Origin: Sphingomonadaceae bacterium 3R27C6 | GTDB taxonomy: Bacteria > Pseudomonadota > Alphaproteobacteria > Sphingomonadales > Sphingomonadaceae | Length of the DNA: 64,000 nt | Assembly: GCA_005503215.1 (NCBI GenBank) | Contig: SCNS01000003.1 | Location: 249,407 to 313,406 of the forward strand | Direction: 5' to 3' | Shown: positions 33,419 to 43,412 of the stretch, piece after piece | Layout of the letters: each line of letters begins with the position of its first letter | Numbering within the stretch: the first letter of the stretch is position 1 | The notes under the pieces: model-generated | Seen by the model: the letters and a program-made list of their open reading frames with translations, nothing else | Database searches by the model: none | Told to the model about the DNA's origin: nothing | Position numbers and translations under genes: made by a program

Positions 33419-34003
33419 ATGGCACCCGGCATGACGAAAGACGCAGGCGAGGATGCGCCGGCCAAAAAGGCCAGGGCGAAAGGCAAGGCGAAATCCGCCA
33501 AACCGCCCGTGCGCGTTTATGAACGCCCGCGCGGCGGCGAAGCGCGCATGGTATCCGACCTCGTTCCCGAAATCGGCCGCGCCGCGTTTCGCAAATTCGG
33601 CTTCGTGCAAAGCTCGGTCGTCAGCCGCTGGCGCGAGATCGTCGGCGACCGCCTCGCCGACGTCACCCAGCCCGCGATGATCCGCTTTCCGGCAGGCCAG
33701 AAAGCCGGCGGCACGCTGCACCTGACGATCAGCGGCGCGCACGCGCCGATGCTGCAGCATGTCGCGCCCGACATCATCGGCGCGGTCAACCGCTTCTTCG
33801 GCTATGCCGCCGTCGCGCAGGTCCGCATGACGCACGGCCAGGTCACTCCCGCCGCGCCCGTTCAGCAGCCGGCAATGCTCAAACCCGTACCCGCCGAACT
33901 GGGGGACAGTCTGCGCGACATCGGCGACCCGGAACTGCGCACCGTGCTCGAACGCATGGCGGCAGGACTGGCGACGCCGCCCAAGCTTCCTCGCATAAGC
34001 TAA
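33419..34003 (+). CDS. dciA: DciA-like helicase loader (DUF721)
   Basis: The 194-residue protein has a basic, disordered N-terminus (about 1-40) and a DUF721/KH-like core: VPEIGRAAFRKFGFVQSSVV, SRWREIVGDRLADVTQPAMI and TLHLTISGAHAPMLQHVAP. DciA is the DnaB loader in bacteria that lack DnaC or DnaI. The ATG at 33431 is an alternative start. The dsbA-like genes follow on the same strand. Confidence 0.8.
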   Translation: MAPGMTKDAGEDAPAKKARAKGKAKSAKPPVRVYERPRGGEARMVSDLVPEIGRAAFRKFGFVQSSVVSRWREIVGDRLADVTQPAMIRFPAGQKAGGTLHLTISGAHAPMLQHVAPDIIGAVNRFFGYAAVAQVRMTHGQVTPAAPVQQPAMLKPVPAELGDSLRDIGDPELRTVLERMAAGLATPPKLPRIS

Positions 34004-34020
34004 AGGAAAGACGGCCGACG

Positions 34021-34737
34021 ATGCCCGCTTTTGACGACCCGCTTCTCGATCGCCGCGCGGCGGTGCTGGCACTTTCGGGCGCCGCGCTCGGCCTGATCGC
34101 CGCAACCCCCGCGAAACCCATCCTCTGGTCGCAGACCGTGACGACCACCCCGATCGGCGCCTTCCTTATCGGCAACCCCGCCGCGAAAGTGCGGGTCGTC
34201 GAATATTTCAGCTACACCTGCCACGTCTGCGCCGATTTCGCGAAGGCGAGCGCGCTGCCGCTAAAGACAGGCTATGTCGATCGCGGACTCGTGCTGTTCG
34301 AATATCGCAACCTGGTGCGCGACCCCGCCGACATGACCGCGGCCCTGCTCGCGCGCTGCGGCGGGCCAAAGGCGTTCGCGGGCAACCATCAGGCGATCTT
34401 CAACAATTTCCCCGCGCTGATCGCCAGCATCCAGAAGGCGACCGAGGCGCAGAAGAAGAGCTGGTTCGAAGGCACCACCGGCGAGCGCGCGCGCAAGATC
34501 GCCGCTGGCACGGGACTCACCGCGCTGATGCGCGCGCGCGGCTACACACAGGCGCAGATCGACGCCGCGCTCGACAGCGAGGTCGCGCAGGCCGAACTCA
34601 CCGGCATGACGAACATCGGGCTCAACGCCGACCGCGTCGAGGGCACGCCGAGCTTCTTCGTCAATGGCCGCAATGCCGGGGTCACCGCATGGCCCGCACT
34701 CAAATCGAAACTCGACCTCGCGATCAAGGCCGCTTAA
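34021..34737 (+). CDS. DsbA-family thiol oxidoreductase (first of a pair)
   Basis: The 238-residue protein has a hydrophobic leader (AAVLALSGAALGLIAATP) and a thioredoxin fold with the active site CHVC in YFSYTCHVCADFAKAS, and the cis-Pro loop VEGTPSFFVNGR near the C-terminus. It should act in the periplasm on disulfides. It begins 17 bp after dciA and precedes a second DsbA-like gene by 37 bp. Confidence 0.88.
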   Translation: MPAFDDPLLDRRAAVLALSGAALGLIAATPAKPILWSQTVTTTPIGAFLIGNPAAKVRVVEYFSYTCHVCADFAKASALPLKTGYVDRGLVLFEYRNLVRDPADMTAALLARCGGPKAFAGNHQAIFNNFPALIASIQKATEAQKKSWFEGTTGERARKIAAGTGLTALMRARGYTQAQIDAALDSEVAQAELTGMTNIGLNADRVEGTPSFFVNGRNAGVTAWPALKSKLDLAIKAA

Positions 34738-34774
34738 AAGCGCCGCATTCCCGTTCTGTGGAGAAAGTAACAAT

Positions 34775-35515
34775 ATGACCGCATCGCTTCGTATCGCCCT
34801 TCTATCTTCGCTCGGCGCGCTCGCCCTCGCCGGTTGCGGCGACGGCGCGACCGACCCCTCCAAGGAACAGTCCGTGGTCGCCAAGGTCGCGCCGCCGGCC
34901 GGCAAGACCTGGTCGCAGGTCGTGCGCGTCGATGGCGACGGCGTCGTGATGGGCAATCCCGACGCGCCGATCAAACTCGAGGAATTTGGTGCTTTCACCT
35001 GCGGCCATTGCGCCCAGTTCACCAAGGATTCGCACGAAGAGCTGAAGCGCGACTTCGTCGACACCGGCCGCGTATCGTACAAGCTGACGCCGTTCATGCT
35101 TCACCCGGTCGACGCGATCGCGGGCGCGATCGTCAAATGCACCGGCCCCGACCGCTTCTTCCCGCTCGCCGACGCGACCTTCCTCGAGCATGAGGCGTTC
35201 ATCGCGGGCGCGTCGAAGCCGGCGCCCGGCATCGAGGAAGCGATGAAGCTGCCCCCCGCACAGCGCTTTACCGCGCTCGCCAAGGGTTGGGGCATCGATC
35301 AATTCTATCAGCAGCGCGGTGTCCCCGCCGCGACGATCCAGCAGTGCCTTGCCAAGGTCGAAAATGTCGAGGCGATCGAAAAGGGCACCAACGCCGGGGT
35401 CGAGAAATATCAGATCACCGGCACGCCGACCTTTGTCATCAACGGCCAGGTCGCCGAAGGCGTCGCATCGTGGGCTCCGCTGCGCGACCGCCTCCGCACG
35501 ATGGGCGCACGCTGA
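34775..35515 (+). CDS. DsbA-family lipoprotein-like oxidoreductase (second of a pair)
   Basis: The 246-residue protein has an LGALALAGC lipobox-type leader, so it may be lipid-anchored. The active site is CGHC (GAFTCGHCAQFTKDSH), and the cis-Pro loop is ITGTPTFVINGQ. The ATG at 34775 gives the expected leader; upstream in-frame codons lie inside the previous gene. A tandem pair with different active-site dipeptides (HV and GH) suggests different redox roles, but this is inference. Confidence 0.88.
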   Translation: MTASLRIALLSSLGALALAGCGDGATDPSKEQSVVAKVAPPAGKTWSQVVRVDGDGVVMGNPDAPIKLEEFGAFTCGHCAQFTKDSHEELKRDFVDTGRVSYKLTPFMLHPVDAIAGAIVKCTGPDRFFPLADATFLEHEAFIAGASKPAPGIEEAMKLPPAQRFTALAKGWGIDQFYQQRGVPAATIQQCLAKVENVEAIEKGTNAGVEKYQITGTPTFVINGQVAEGVASWAPLRDRLRTMGAR

Positions 35516-35526
35516 TCGAATTTGCC

Positions 35527-35550
35527 GGGGGTAGGGTTAACCCTACCCCC
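35527..35550. terminator. 24-bp perfect palindrome after the dsbA-like pair
   Basis: GGGGGTAGGGTT (35527-35538) is followed directly by its reverse complement AACCCTACCCCC. It lies 11 bp after the second dsbA-like stop, so a bidirectional terminator is likely. There is no T-run, only CTTGCG. Confidence 0.5.
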
Positions 35551-35649
35551 TTGCGACTCCCCCGGCCACACGGCATGACGGCTTCATGGGGGATATGTGA
35601 CGACAAGGTTGCACCAGCTCCGATTCGATGAGCTGCATGGGGTTATCCC

Positions 35650-38600
35650 GTGCAGATAAAGCGGCTGCGCCTCACCGGTTTCAAAAGTTTCGTCGAACCC
35701 ACTGAACTCCGCATCGAACCCGGGCTGACCGGCGTCGTCGGCCCCAATGGCTGCGGCAAATCGAACCTGCTCGAAGCGATCCGCTGGGTGATGGGCGAAT
35801 CGAGCCCCAAGTCGATGCGCGGCGGCGGGATGGAGGATGTGATCTTCGCCGGCACCTCGACGCGCCCGGCGCGCGATTTCGCCGAGGTGGCGCTTCATTG
35901 CGATACCGAGGGGGCGCTCGTCGCGGGCCTGTCCGATTCGAGCGACGGCGACGATCTCGAGGTCATCCGCCGCATCGAACGCGGCGCGGGCAGCGCCTAT
36001 CGCGCCAACGGCCGCGACGTGCGCGCGAAGGACGTCGCGCTGATCTTTGCCGACGCCGCGACCGGCGCGCACAGCCCCGCACTCGTCAGCCAGGGCAAGA
36101 TCGCCAACGTCATCGCCGCCAAGCCGACCGACCGCCGTGCGATGCTCGAGGAAGCCGCCGGCATTGCCGGACTGCACGTGCGCCGCAAGGACGCCGAGCA
36201 GAAGCTGCGCGCGACCGAAACCAACCTCACGCGTCTTTCCGAGATCGTCGCCGACATGGAAGTGCGCGCGAACGCGCTGCGCCGGCAGGCGCGCGCGGCG
36301 GAGAAATACAAGAAGCTCAGCGACGACATCCGCGTCGCCGAGGGGCGGCTGATCTATGCGCGCTGGCGCGACGCCGCCGCCGCCGCCGATCAGGCGCGGC
36401 GCGACGCCGATGCCGCCGAGACGGCGGTCAAGACCGCACAGGACGAACTTGAAACCATATCGAAGGCGCAGACCGAGGTCGTAACGCGCGTCGCCGCGGC
36501 GCGCAGCGACGCACAGGCGCAGCGCGACGCGCTCGCCGAGGCGACCGCAACGCAGGTCCGCCTGCAGGGCGAGGAGCGCGCGGCGCTTCAGCGGCTCGAA
36601 GATCTCGCCACGCAGCAACGGCGCATCGCCGACGACCGCGCGCACGAAGGCGAACTGGCGCGCGAAGCCCATGCGGCGCTCACGGCGCTCGACGCCGAAA
36701 CCAGAACGCTGGCGCAGGAGATCGCCGGGCACGACGCGGGCAAGGCCGCGCTCGCCGACGCCAGCCTCGCCGCACAGGCGTGCCTCCGCGACGCCGAGGT
36801 CGCGCTGGCGCAGGCGCGCGCCAAGGCAGCGAGCGAGGCCGCCGACCGGCGCATCGCGGTGTCGGCTCGCGACAGCGCCGAAGCCGCCGTCCGCCGTATC
36901 GCGGGCGACAAGGCGCGCGTCGACGCCGAGGTCGCCGCGCTCGGCGACAGCGCCGCGCTCGCCGCAACGCTCGCCGACAGCACGAAGGCAGCCGAGGCGG
37001 CCGAAGCCGCGATCGCCGCCGCCGAAAACGCGCTGCACGAAGCCGAGGCCGATCGCGAAGCGACCGCCGCCGACCTTGCGGGCATCGAGGCGGGCCTCGC
37101 CGAAGCACGCGCCGCGCTCGCCGCGCTCGAAGGCGAGGCGTCGACGCTCGAACGCGCGCTCGCCGCGGCGCGCAGCGATGCCGACCGCATTCTCGACCAG
37201 CTCCGCGTCGCGCCGGGCTATGAAGCCGCGCTCGCCGCCGCTCTCGGCGACGATCTCGACGCCGGGACCGACAAGGATGCGGCGCGCAGCTGGGGCGGCG
37301 CAGACACAGCGAAGGGCGATCCCGCGCTTCCTCCCGGCACCAAATCGCTCGCCGAATTCGTCCAGGCCCCCACCGCGCTCGCGCGCCGCCTCGCACAGGT
37401 CGCGGTGACAGAAAGCGACGGCGACCAAGCGCTCGCGGTCGGCCAGCGCCTCGTGACCACCGATGGTGTGATGCGCCGCTGGGACGGCTTCGTCACGCGC
37501 GGCGACGGCGCGACCGCGACCGAGCGGCTGCAACGCCAGAACCGCCTCGACGAACTCGCCGCGCAGCGCCCGCAGGTCGAACTCGGCGTGCAGGACCTGC
37601 GCGACCGGCGCGATGCCGCCGCCGCGAAGGCGTCCGAGCTCACCGCCGCCGCGGCCGCGGCGCGCAAGGCGCTCGCAGAGGCCGACGAGGTGCGGCGCAG
37701 CGCGCTACGCGCCGCCGACCAGGCGCAGGCCGCGATCGACCGCCATCGCGATGCCGCGGCGCTGTTCGACCGCCGCCTCGCCGAAATCGCCGAAGCCGCG
37801 AAGGACGCCGCCGAGCAGTTCGCGGTGCAGGAAGCAGCACTCGCCGCGCTGCCCGACGACAGCATCGCGCGCGCGGCGCTCGAGGCCGAAGAGCATGCGG
37901 CGGACCGCGCACGGTCGGATGCCAATGCCGCGCGCGATGCGCTGGCGGCGCACGAACGCACGCTTGCCAGCCTGAGCGAACGCCAGGCGGTCGTCAGCGC
38001 CGAGATCAAGAGCTGGAAGGCGCGCGCGGGCGAGGCCGCACGGCGCGTGACCGAAATGGACAAGCGCGCCGACGCGCTGGCGGCCGAAGCGGCAAAGCTC
38101 GCCGACGTCCCCGCCAAGCTCGCGCAGCAGCGCGCCGCCGCCGAAGCCCAGCAGGCCGATCTGCGCGAAAAGGTCGCCGCCGCCGAAGCGCAGGAACGCG
38201 CCGCCGAGGCCGCCCTGCGCGAGGCCGAAACCGCGCTGAATGCGATCCGCGAGCGCGTCGCCGCCGCGCGCGAAACGCGTGCCGGCGCGATCGCGCGCTC
38301 CGAAAATGCCGAGCTGCGCCGCATCGAGATGGGCCGCCTTTCGGGCGAGCGTTTCGAATGCCCGCCGCCGCTGCTGCCGCAAAAGGCCGGCTTCGAATCG
38401 AGCAGCGTCGGCGACGCCAATGCCGAATCGGCGCAGCACGACCGGCTCGTTTCCGACCGCGAGCGGCTCGGCCCGGTGAACCTCGTCGCCGCCGACGAAC
38501 TCGCCGAACTCGACACCGAACGCGAAAAGAACGCCGCCGAGATCGAGGAGCTGACGCAGGCGGTCCATCGCCTGCGCGGCTCGATCGGCAATCTCAATCG

Positions 38601-39093
38601 CGAGGGCCGGGTGCGGCTGCTCGCGGCGTTCGAGGCGGTGAACCAGCATTTCCAGCGCTTGTTCACGACCCTGTTCAACGGCGGACAGGCGCATCTCGAA
38701 CTCGTCGATTCGGACGATCCGCTCGAAGCCGGGCTCGAAATCATGGCGCAGCCGCCGGGCAAGCGGCTCGGCACGCTCACCTTGCTGTCGGGGGGCGAAC
38801 AGGCGCTGACCGCCGTGGCGCTGATCTTCGGCCTGTTCCTCACCAACCCCGCGCCGATCTGCGTCCTCGACGAAGTCGACGCGCCCTTGGACGATGCGAA
38901 TATCGAGCGTTTCTGCGACCTGCTCGACCGCATGGCGCGCGAAACGAACACGCGTTACCTGATCGTCACGCACAATGCGGTGACGATGGCGCGCATGCAC
39001 CGCCTGTTCGGGGTGACGATGATCGAGCGCGGCGTCTCGCGCCTCGTCTCGGTCGACCTCGGCGGCGCCGAGGAACTGCTCGCGGCCGAATAA
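35650..39093 (+). CDS. smc: Chromosome segregation ATPase SMC
   Basis: The 1147-residue protein uses a GTG start (MQIKRLRLTGFKSFVEPTEL). It has Walker A VVGPNGCGKSNLLEAIRW, two long Ala-rich coiled coils (about 170-500 and 670-930), a hinge region (about 510-660), the signature LTLLSGGEQALTAVAL and Walker B CVLDEVDAPLDDAN. With ScpA/B it forms condensin. The coil regions have an extreme Ala/Arg/Glu codon bias that opens long antisense frames, which are not genes. It ends 2 bp before the convergent ubiA. Confidence 0.96.
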   Translation: MQIKRLRLTGFKSFVEPTELRIEPGLTGVVGPNGCGKSNLLEAIRWVMGESSPKSMRGGGMEDVIFAGTSTRPARDFAEVALHCDTEGALVAGLSDSSDGDDLEVIRRIERGAGSAYRANGRDVRAKDVALIFADAATGAHSPALVSQGKIANVIAAKPTDRRAMLEEAAGIAGLHVRRKDAEQKLRATETNLTRLSEIVADMEVRANALRRQARAAEKYKKLSDDIRVAEGRLIYARWRDAAAAADQARRDADAAETAVKTAQDELETISKAQTEVVTRVAAARSDAQAQRDALAEATATQVRLQGEERAALQRLEDLATQQRRIADDRAHEGELAREAHAALTALDAETRTLAQEIAGHDAGKAALADASLAAQACLRDAEVALAQARAKAASEAADRRIAVSARDSAEAAVRRIAGDKARVDAEVAALGDSAALAATLADSTKAAEAAEAAIAAAENALHEAEADREATAADLAGIEAGLAEARAALAALEGEASTLERALAAARSDADRILDQLRVAPGYEAALAAALGDDLDAGTDKDAARSWGGADTAKGDPALPPGTKSLAEFVQAPTALARRLAQVAVTESDGDQALAVGQRLVTTDGVMRRWDGFVTRGDGATATERLQRQNRLDELAAQRPQVELGVQDLRDRRDAAAAKASELTAAAAAARKALAEADEVRRSALRAADQAQAAIDRHRDAAALFDRRLAEIAEAAKDAAEQFAVQEAALAALPDDSIARAALEAEEHAADRARSDANAARDALAAHERTLASLSERQAVVSAEIKSWKARAGEAARRVTEMDKRADALAAEAAKLADVPAKLAQQRAAAEAQQADLREKVAAAEAQERAAEAALREAETALNAIRERVAAARETRAGAIARSENAELRRIEMGRLSGERFECPPPLLPQKAGFESSSVGDANAESAQHDRLVSDRERLGPVNLVAADELAELDTEREKNAAEIEELTQAVHRLRGSIGNLNREGRVRLLAAFEAVNQHFQRLFTTLFNGGQAHLELVDSDDPLEAGLEIMAQPPGKRLGTLTLLSGGEQALTAVALIFGLFLTNPAPICVLDEVDAPLDDANIERFCDLLDRMARETNTRYLIVTHNAVTMARMHRLFGVTMIERGVSRLVSVDLGGAEELLAAE

Positions 39094-39095
39094 CT

Positions 39096-40004
39096 TTAGG
39101 GCGCCAGGCCCACCACCAGCATCGCCGCGAACACCAGCAGTCCCGCAAACCGGTTGCTGCGGAATTTCGCCAGCGCATCCTCGCCGTTCGCCGGATCGAG
39201 CGTGACCACCTGCCCCGTCAGATGCACCGCCGCGGGCAGCAGCGCGATCAGCACCAGCGGATCGGGCCGCACCGCCCATAGTGCCCCGCCCCAGCAGGCG
39301 AGCGCGAGCGCGTAGCACATCGCGACCCCGCCCCGCACATGGCGCCCCATCGCGCGCGCGCTCGATTTCACGCCGATCAGCATATCGTCCTCGATGTCCT
39401 GCAGCGCATAGATGGTGTCGTATCCGATCACCCACGCGATGCAGCCGGCGTAGAGCAAGGGCAGCGCGGGCCCTGTCGCCCCGCCCACCGCGACCCAAGC
39501 GACGAGCGCGCCCCAGCTGAACACCAGCCCCAGCCACGCCTGCGGCCACCAAGTGATCCGTTTCATGAAAGGATAGCCGGCGACGAGGATCAGGCTGCCG
39601 AGCGCGACGATCTGCGCCGGGCGCGGCAGCTGGAGCAGCACAAGCAGCCCGACAAGCGAGAGCAGCGCCGTCCACAGCAGAGCATTCCGCACCGACACCG
39701 CGCCGCTCGCAACGGGGCGCGACGCGGTCCGCGCCACTTTCGCGTCGAGGTCGCGGTCGACGATATCATTGTAGACGCAGCCCGCCCCGCGCATCGCGAT
39801 CGCCCCGACCAGCATCCACAGGAACAAGGGCCAGTGGCTGACCGCGCCGCCGCCGAGCGCGAGCGCCCACGCGCAGGGCCAATAGAGCAGCCACCAGCCG
39901 ATCGGCCGGTCGAACCGCGCGAGCAGCGCATAGGGCCGCGCCGCGGAGGGCAGCAGGGCGACGAAACCGCGAAGCTGGCTATCGGGAGGATGGGTGGCAG
40001 TCAT
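39096..40004 (-). CDS. ubiA: 4-hydroxybenzoate polyprenyltransferase
   Basis: UbiA attaches the polyprenyl chain to 4-hydroxybenzoate in ubiquinone synthesis. The 302-residue membrane protein has about eight helices and both Asp-rich motifs: NDIVDRDLDAKVARTASRP and the second, YALQDIEDDMLIGVKSSA. The minus-strand ATG at 40004 begins MTATHPPDSQLRGFVALL. Confidence 0.95.
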   Translation of the reverse strand: MTATHPPDSQLRGFVALLPSAARPYALLARFDRPIGWWLLYWPCAWALALGGGAVSHWPLFLWMLVGAIAMRGAGCVYNDIVDRDLDAKVARTASRPVASGAVSVRNALLWTALLSLVGLLVLLQLPRPAQIVALGSLILVAGYPFMKRITWWPQAWLGLVFSWGALVAWVAVGGATGPALPLLYAGCIAWVIGYDTIYALQDIEDDMLIGVKSSARAMGRHVRGGVAMCYALALACWGGALWAVRPDPLVLIALLPAAVHLTGQVVTLDPANGEDALAKFRSNRFAGLLVFAAMLVVGLAP

Positions 40005-40163
40005 CGATGCGCGGGCGATAGCAGGCGCGGCGCGCGCGATAAATGGCTGATTGGATCTTTACGCGTGGATCGCCAGACATTTGGCCGCCACGCGATCCCG
40101 AAATCCGGCCATTTACCAAATTTGAACCCTGATCGTGGAAAACAACCACAAAGGGGGACCCAC

Positions 40164-40835
40164 ATGGCAATTTTGCGCAATAGGATTCGCGCCCGGACGG
40201 CCGTTGGCCCGTTCGGCAAGAATCTGTGGAAAAACCGTGCGGGCACGGCCGCCATGGAGTTCGCCATCGTCGGACCGGCGTTCCTCGCGCTCCTGCTGGC
40301 GATTATGTACACGATGTTGATCTACCTGGCCCAACAAATGTTGGAGACTGCGGCCGAGGGCGCAGGACGCCTAGTCCTGACCGGCTTCGTTCAAACGACG
40401 CAGAAGGCCAACGGGACAATTGGCATGTCAGCGAGCGAATTCAAAAATGCCATCTGCAATGGCGCTTCCGGCACCAATCCCAGCGGCGAGGCGGTCAGTA
40501 CTCCCGCACTGTTGCCGCCGCTGCTCTCATGTTCTCGGCTCACGGTGAATGTTACCACCGCAAGCAGTTACAATGTGGCCAGCACCGCGGCGCCGACATT
40601 CACCTACGACAGCAATGGCATATTGGTCTCAACAGGGACAGGCTACGATCACCAGTCGAATGGCAGCGGTAAAAACCGCATCGTCGTCCTGCAACTGATC
40701 TACCTGTGGCCGACAGGAAAGGGACCACTGGGCCTGAACCTGATAGATGAACCCAACGCCAATCGCAAACTCGTGGCGACCTCCGTGTTCACGACGGAGG
40801 ACTACTCATGCAACGCATCGCAGACATCATGCTGA
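40164..40835 (+). CDS. TadE-like pilus assembly protein (first of three)
   Basis: The 223-residue protein has a basic N-terminus and a TadE-type motif and helix, NRAGTAAMEFAIVGPAFLAL followed by a membrane stretch, and then a soluble periplasmic part with several Cys. TadE-like minor pilins act in Flp/Tad pili. AAGGGGG lies before ATG 40164. No tadA or cpaF genes are in the window, so the rest of the pilus machine must lie elsewhere. Confidence 0.8.
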   Translation: MAILRNRIRARTAVGPFGKNLWKNRAGTAAMEFAIVGPAFLALLLAIMYTMLIYLAQQMLETAAEGAGRLVLTGFVQTTQKANGTIGMSASEFKNAICNGASGTNPSGEAVSTPALLPPLLSCSRLTVNVTTASSYNVASTAAPTFTYDSNGILVSTGTGYDHQSNGSGKNRIVVLQLIYLWPTGKGPLGLNLIDEPNANRKLVATSVFTTEDYSCNASQTSC

Positions 40836-41503
40836 GGCGCCTCACCCGGAACACGCGCGGCGCAGTGATAGTGGAATTCGCTTTCGCCCTGCCGGTGCTC
40901 GTGCTCATGTACACGGGCGGCGTTTACTTGTCGGATAGGGTCAGCGCCAGCCGCAAGGTTACCGTCGCGACCCGTTCGCTGGTCGACCTCGTCAGCCGGA
41001 CCATGTCTCCGACGATTATTTACAATGACCCGACAAGCGCCAACGCGAAATCGCATCTGAGCGCCAGTGCGGTCGTCCTGGCACCTTACAAGCTCGATAA
41101 GGCGATCCAGCAGGTTTCGCTGCTCCGGGTCTGCGATGCCACCCACGCCTATGTCGTCTGGACCCAGGCCCAGACGCAAAATGTCGATGGCAGCGTCGTG
41201 GCCACCGCGACCTCAAGCCATCAGGCCGGCACGCTTCCCAAGAACGAGGCGCAGTCAGCCAGCAACATCGTCACGATTCCCGCCAACATGATCACCTCCA
41301 CGATGATCCCGGTTTCGCTGGACGGCTCGAACGTGTGCGGAAATTTTGCTCCGGGCACCAGCAATACGACCCAGGTCGGCACCGCGGGCGGTTGGCTGTT
41401 CATGGGCAAGATCACCTACAATTACGCGCCCTTCATCAGTTATCTCCCGATGACAAGCACGACGATGACCGAGACGATCTACATGGTTCCTCGGCTTTAC
41501 TAG
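40808..41503 (+). CDS. TadE/TadG-like protein (second of three)
   Basis: The 231-residue protein has TRGAVIVEFAFALPVLVLMY as its TadE-type motif and helix, then a beta-rich periplasmic region. It overlaps the previous gene by 28 bp in a different frame, which suggests coupled translation, and is followed by the TadG-like gene after 11 bp. Confidence 0.8.
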   Translation: MQRIADIMLRRLTRNTRGAVIVEFAFALPVLVLMYTGGVYLSDRVSASRKVTVATRSLVDLVSRTMSPTIIYNDPTSANAKSHLSASAVVLAPYKLDKAIQQVSLLRVCDATHAYVVWTQAQTQNVDGSVVATATSSHQAGTLPKNEAQSASNIVTIPANMITSTMIPVSLDGSNVCGNFAPGTSNTTQVGTAGGWLFMGKITYNYAPFISYLPMTSTTMTETIYMVPRLY

Positions 41504-41514
41504 GTGGATATATT

Positions 41515-43287
41515 ATGACCAAAATATTTCCTCAGCTCGACTCTGCGACTCCAAGGATGCCGTTCCTTTCCCGACTGAAAGCCGACCAGAAGGGCGGGGT
41601 CTACATGATCATGGGGTTTGCGATCATTCCGCTGACCTTCATCCTGGGCTTCGGGATCGACTATGCGCGCGCCATGAGCCTCCAGACAAAGCTGAACGCC
41701 GCCGCCGACGCTGCCGCGCTGGCGGCTGTCGCGCCGTCGATGATCCTGCAGTCCAACAGCGTATCAACCTCTGCCGCGACCAACATGTTCAATGCGCAGG
41801 CCTCGCTGGAGACCGGTTATAAGGATCTCCAGGTGACTCCCGTAGTTACGGAAGGAAGCTCCAGCTCCGGGGGCAGCGGCGCCTTGGGTTACCTGCGCAA
41901 GGCGACCGTGAGCTATTCAGCCAAGTCGATCAACATGTTTGGCGGGCTTCTGGGGGCCGATACCCTGACCGTGAGCGGAACGTCCACGGCAAGCGCGGCG
42001 CAGCCGCCCAACGTCGATTTCTACCTGGCGATGGACAATTCGCCCTCGATGCTGCTGCCCTCGACTTCGGATGGAATCAGCAAGATTCTCGCGGCGACCA
42101 AAACAACCGATAATACTCTGCCGGACGGCTGCGCCTTTGCTTGTCATGCGCAGGTGCCGCATAGCGACAAGATATTCATCAAAGACACGCAAGGTCGCCA
42201 CATTCTGCTATCCACAGATCATTACAATGCAACCTCCGCCAACAAAAATGTTTTCTATCGCTGGAATCAATCAACCAAAAGGCTGTTCGATAGCTCCGGC
42301 AATGCAATGAACACTTCCACCACTTCAAATGGGGTGACTACCACTGTTACATACAATCTCCCTGATTGGGACAATAGAGATAACGCTATTGTCATAAAGA
42401 AGTCTACGAAGGTTGGATCGGCAAATGCAACAACGGTGGACTTCGATACCGGATATTGGGCCGACGGCTACTGGTTGACCCATAATTACGGCCTCATCTA
42501 CGGCAGCCCCGCAAAGATTGTCCTGCGCAAGGATGACGTTGTTTCGGCGGCAACGCAGCTCATTCCGTTCGCTTCCAACCAGGCTACCCAATATCAAGTG
42601 ACCTACCGCGCACAGATGTTTTCGTTCGACTGGACGCGTCCTAACGGCACTTCGCCCGTCAGGACGCTGAATCAGCTGGCCAACGTCAATTCGTACGGCA
42701 GCGGCTTTTCGGCAGCCTCGCTGTTCCCGGCAGACGATTATTGGTGGAAGAATTCGCAGCCCACCAAGGGCACCAACAATAATGACAGGTCTACGGATAT
42801 GACCGGCATGCTCACGGTGATGAACGACGCCAACATCATCCCCGCCGCGGGAACGGGTGCGCCCGGAGCGACGCCGCAAAAGATTCTGTTTATCATCACC
42901 GACGGCATGCTCGACCAACCGGCCCAAGCGAACGGGAGCGGTCGCTATTTCGGGCCGCTGCGGGACAGTGACCTCTCCGTGTGCACGGCGATCAAGGCCA
43001 AGGGAATCAAGATTGCGGTCCTCTATACGCAATATCTGCCGGAATCGCTTGTCGGCGACAGCTGGTCCCAGACGAACATCGCTCCGTTCTTGCCCGCCCC
43101 CCCCTCTTCATATCCGCGCGGCAATGCAGGGAGTTCCGATCAGGTCCTCACCAAGCTGCGGAGTTGCGCATCGGTCGGCACCGACGGCGCGCCGCTAGTG
43201 CAGACAGTGACGGCCAATGACAACATCACCACGGCCCTTCAACAGCTATTCTCTACGGCGCTTCAGACCGCCCGATTGGTTCAATAA
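41515..43287 (+). CDS. TadG-like protein with von Willebrand A-type motif
   Basis: The 590-residue protein has a Tad N-terminal motif and helix (KGGVYMIMGFAIIPLTFILG near residue 26, then KLNAAADAAALAA) and a VWA fold: the metal site DNSPS at about 174-178 and FIITDGMLDQ near 460. The first and second VWA strands are about 285 residues apart, far more than normal, with a Ser/Thr/Asn-rich insert coded by AT-rich DNA (about 42170-42480). It may be a pilus-tip or surface adhesin-like component. ATG 41515 gives the expected N-terminus. Confidence 0.75.
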   Translation: MTKIFPQLDSATPRMPFLSRLKADQKGGVYMIMGFAIIPLTFILGFGIDYARAMSLQTKLNAAADAAALAAVAPSMILQSNSVSTSAATNMFNAQASLETGYKDLQVTPVVTEGSSSSGGSGALGYLRKATVSYSAKSINMFGGLLGADTLTVSGTSTASAAQPPNVDFYLAMDNSPSMLLPSTSDGISKILAATKTTDNTLPDGCAFACHAQVPHSDKIFIKDTQGRHILLSTDHYNATSANKNVFYRWNQSTKRLFDSSGNAMNTSTTSNGVTTTVTYNLPDWDNRDNAIVIKKSTKVGSANATTVDFDTGYWADGYWLTHNYGLIYGSPAKIVLRKDDVVSAATQLIPFASNQATQYQVTYRAQMFSFDWTRPNGTSPVRTLNQLANVNSYGSGFSAASLFPADDYWWKNSQPTKGTNNNDRSTDMTGMLTVMNDANIIPAAGTGAPGATPQKILFIITDGMLDQPAQANGSGRYFGPLRDSDLSVCTAIKAKGIKIAVLYTQYLPESLVGDSWSQTNIAPFLPAPPSSYPRGNAGSSDQVLTKLRSCASVGTDGAPLVQTVTANDNITTALQQLFSTALQTARLVQ

Positions 43288-43412
43288 TATTGCAGAGCGA
43301 GTTCGGTGCCGGATTCGATCATGACGTGATGTTGCGGTCACACATGATCGGAGCGGCACCGATCTAGCCGGCAAAGGATGCACAAAATATCGCCTTCTGT
43401 TATCGGCCCCTC

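Noticed and set aside
35584..38951. Very long minus-strand frames inside smc
   Set aside because: The Ala/Arg/Ser-rich translations come from the biased coiled-coil codons of smc.
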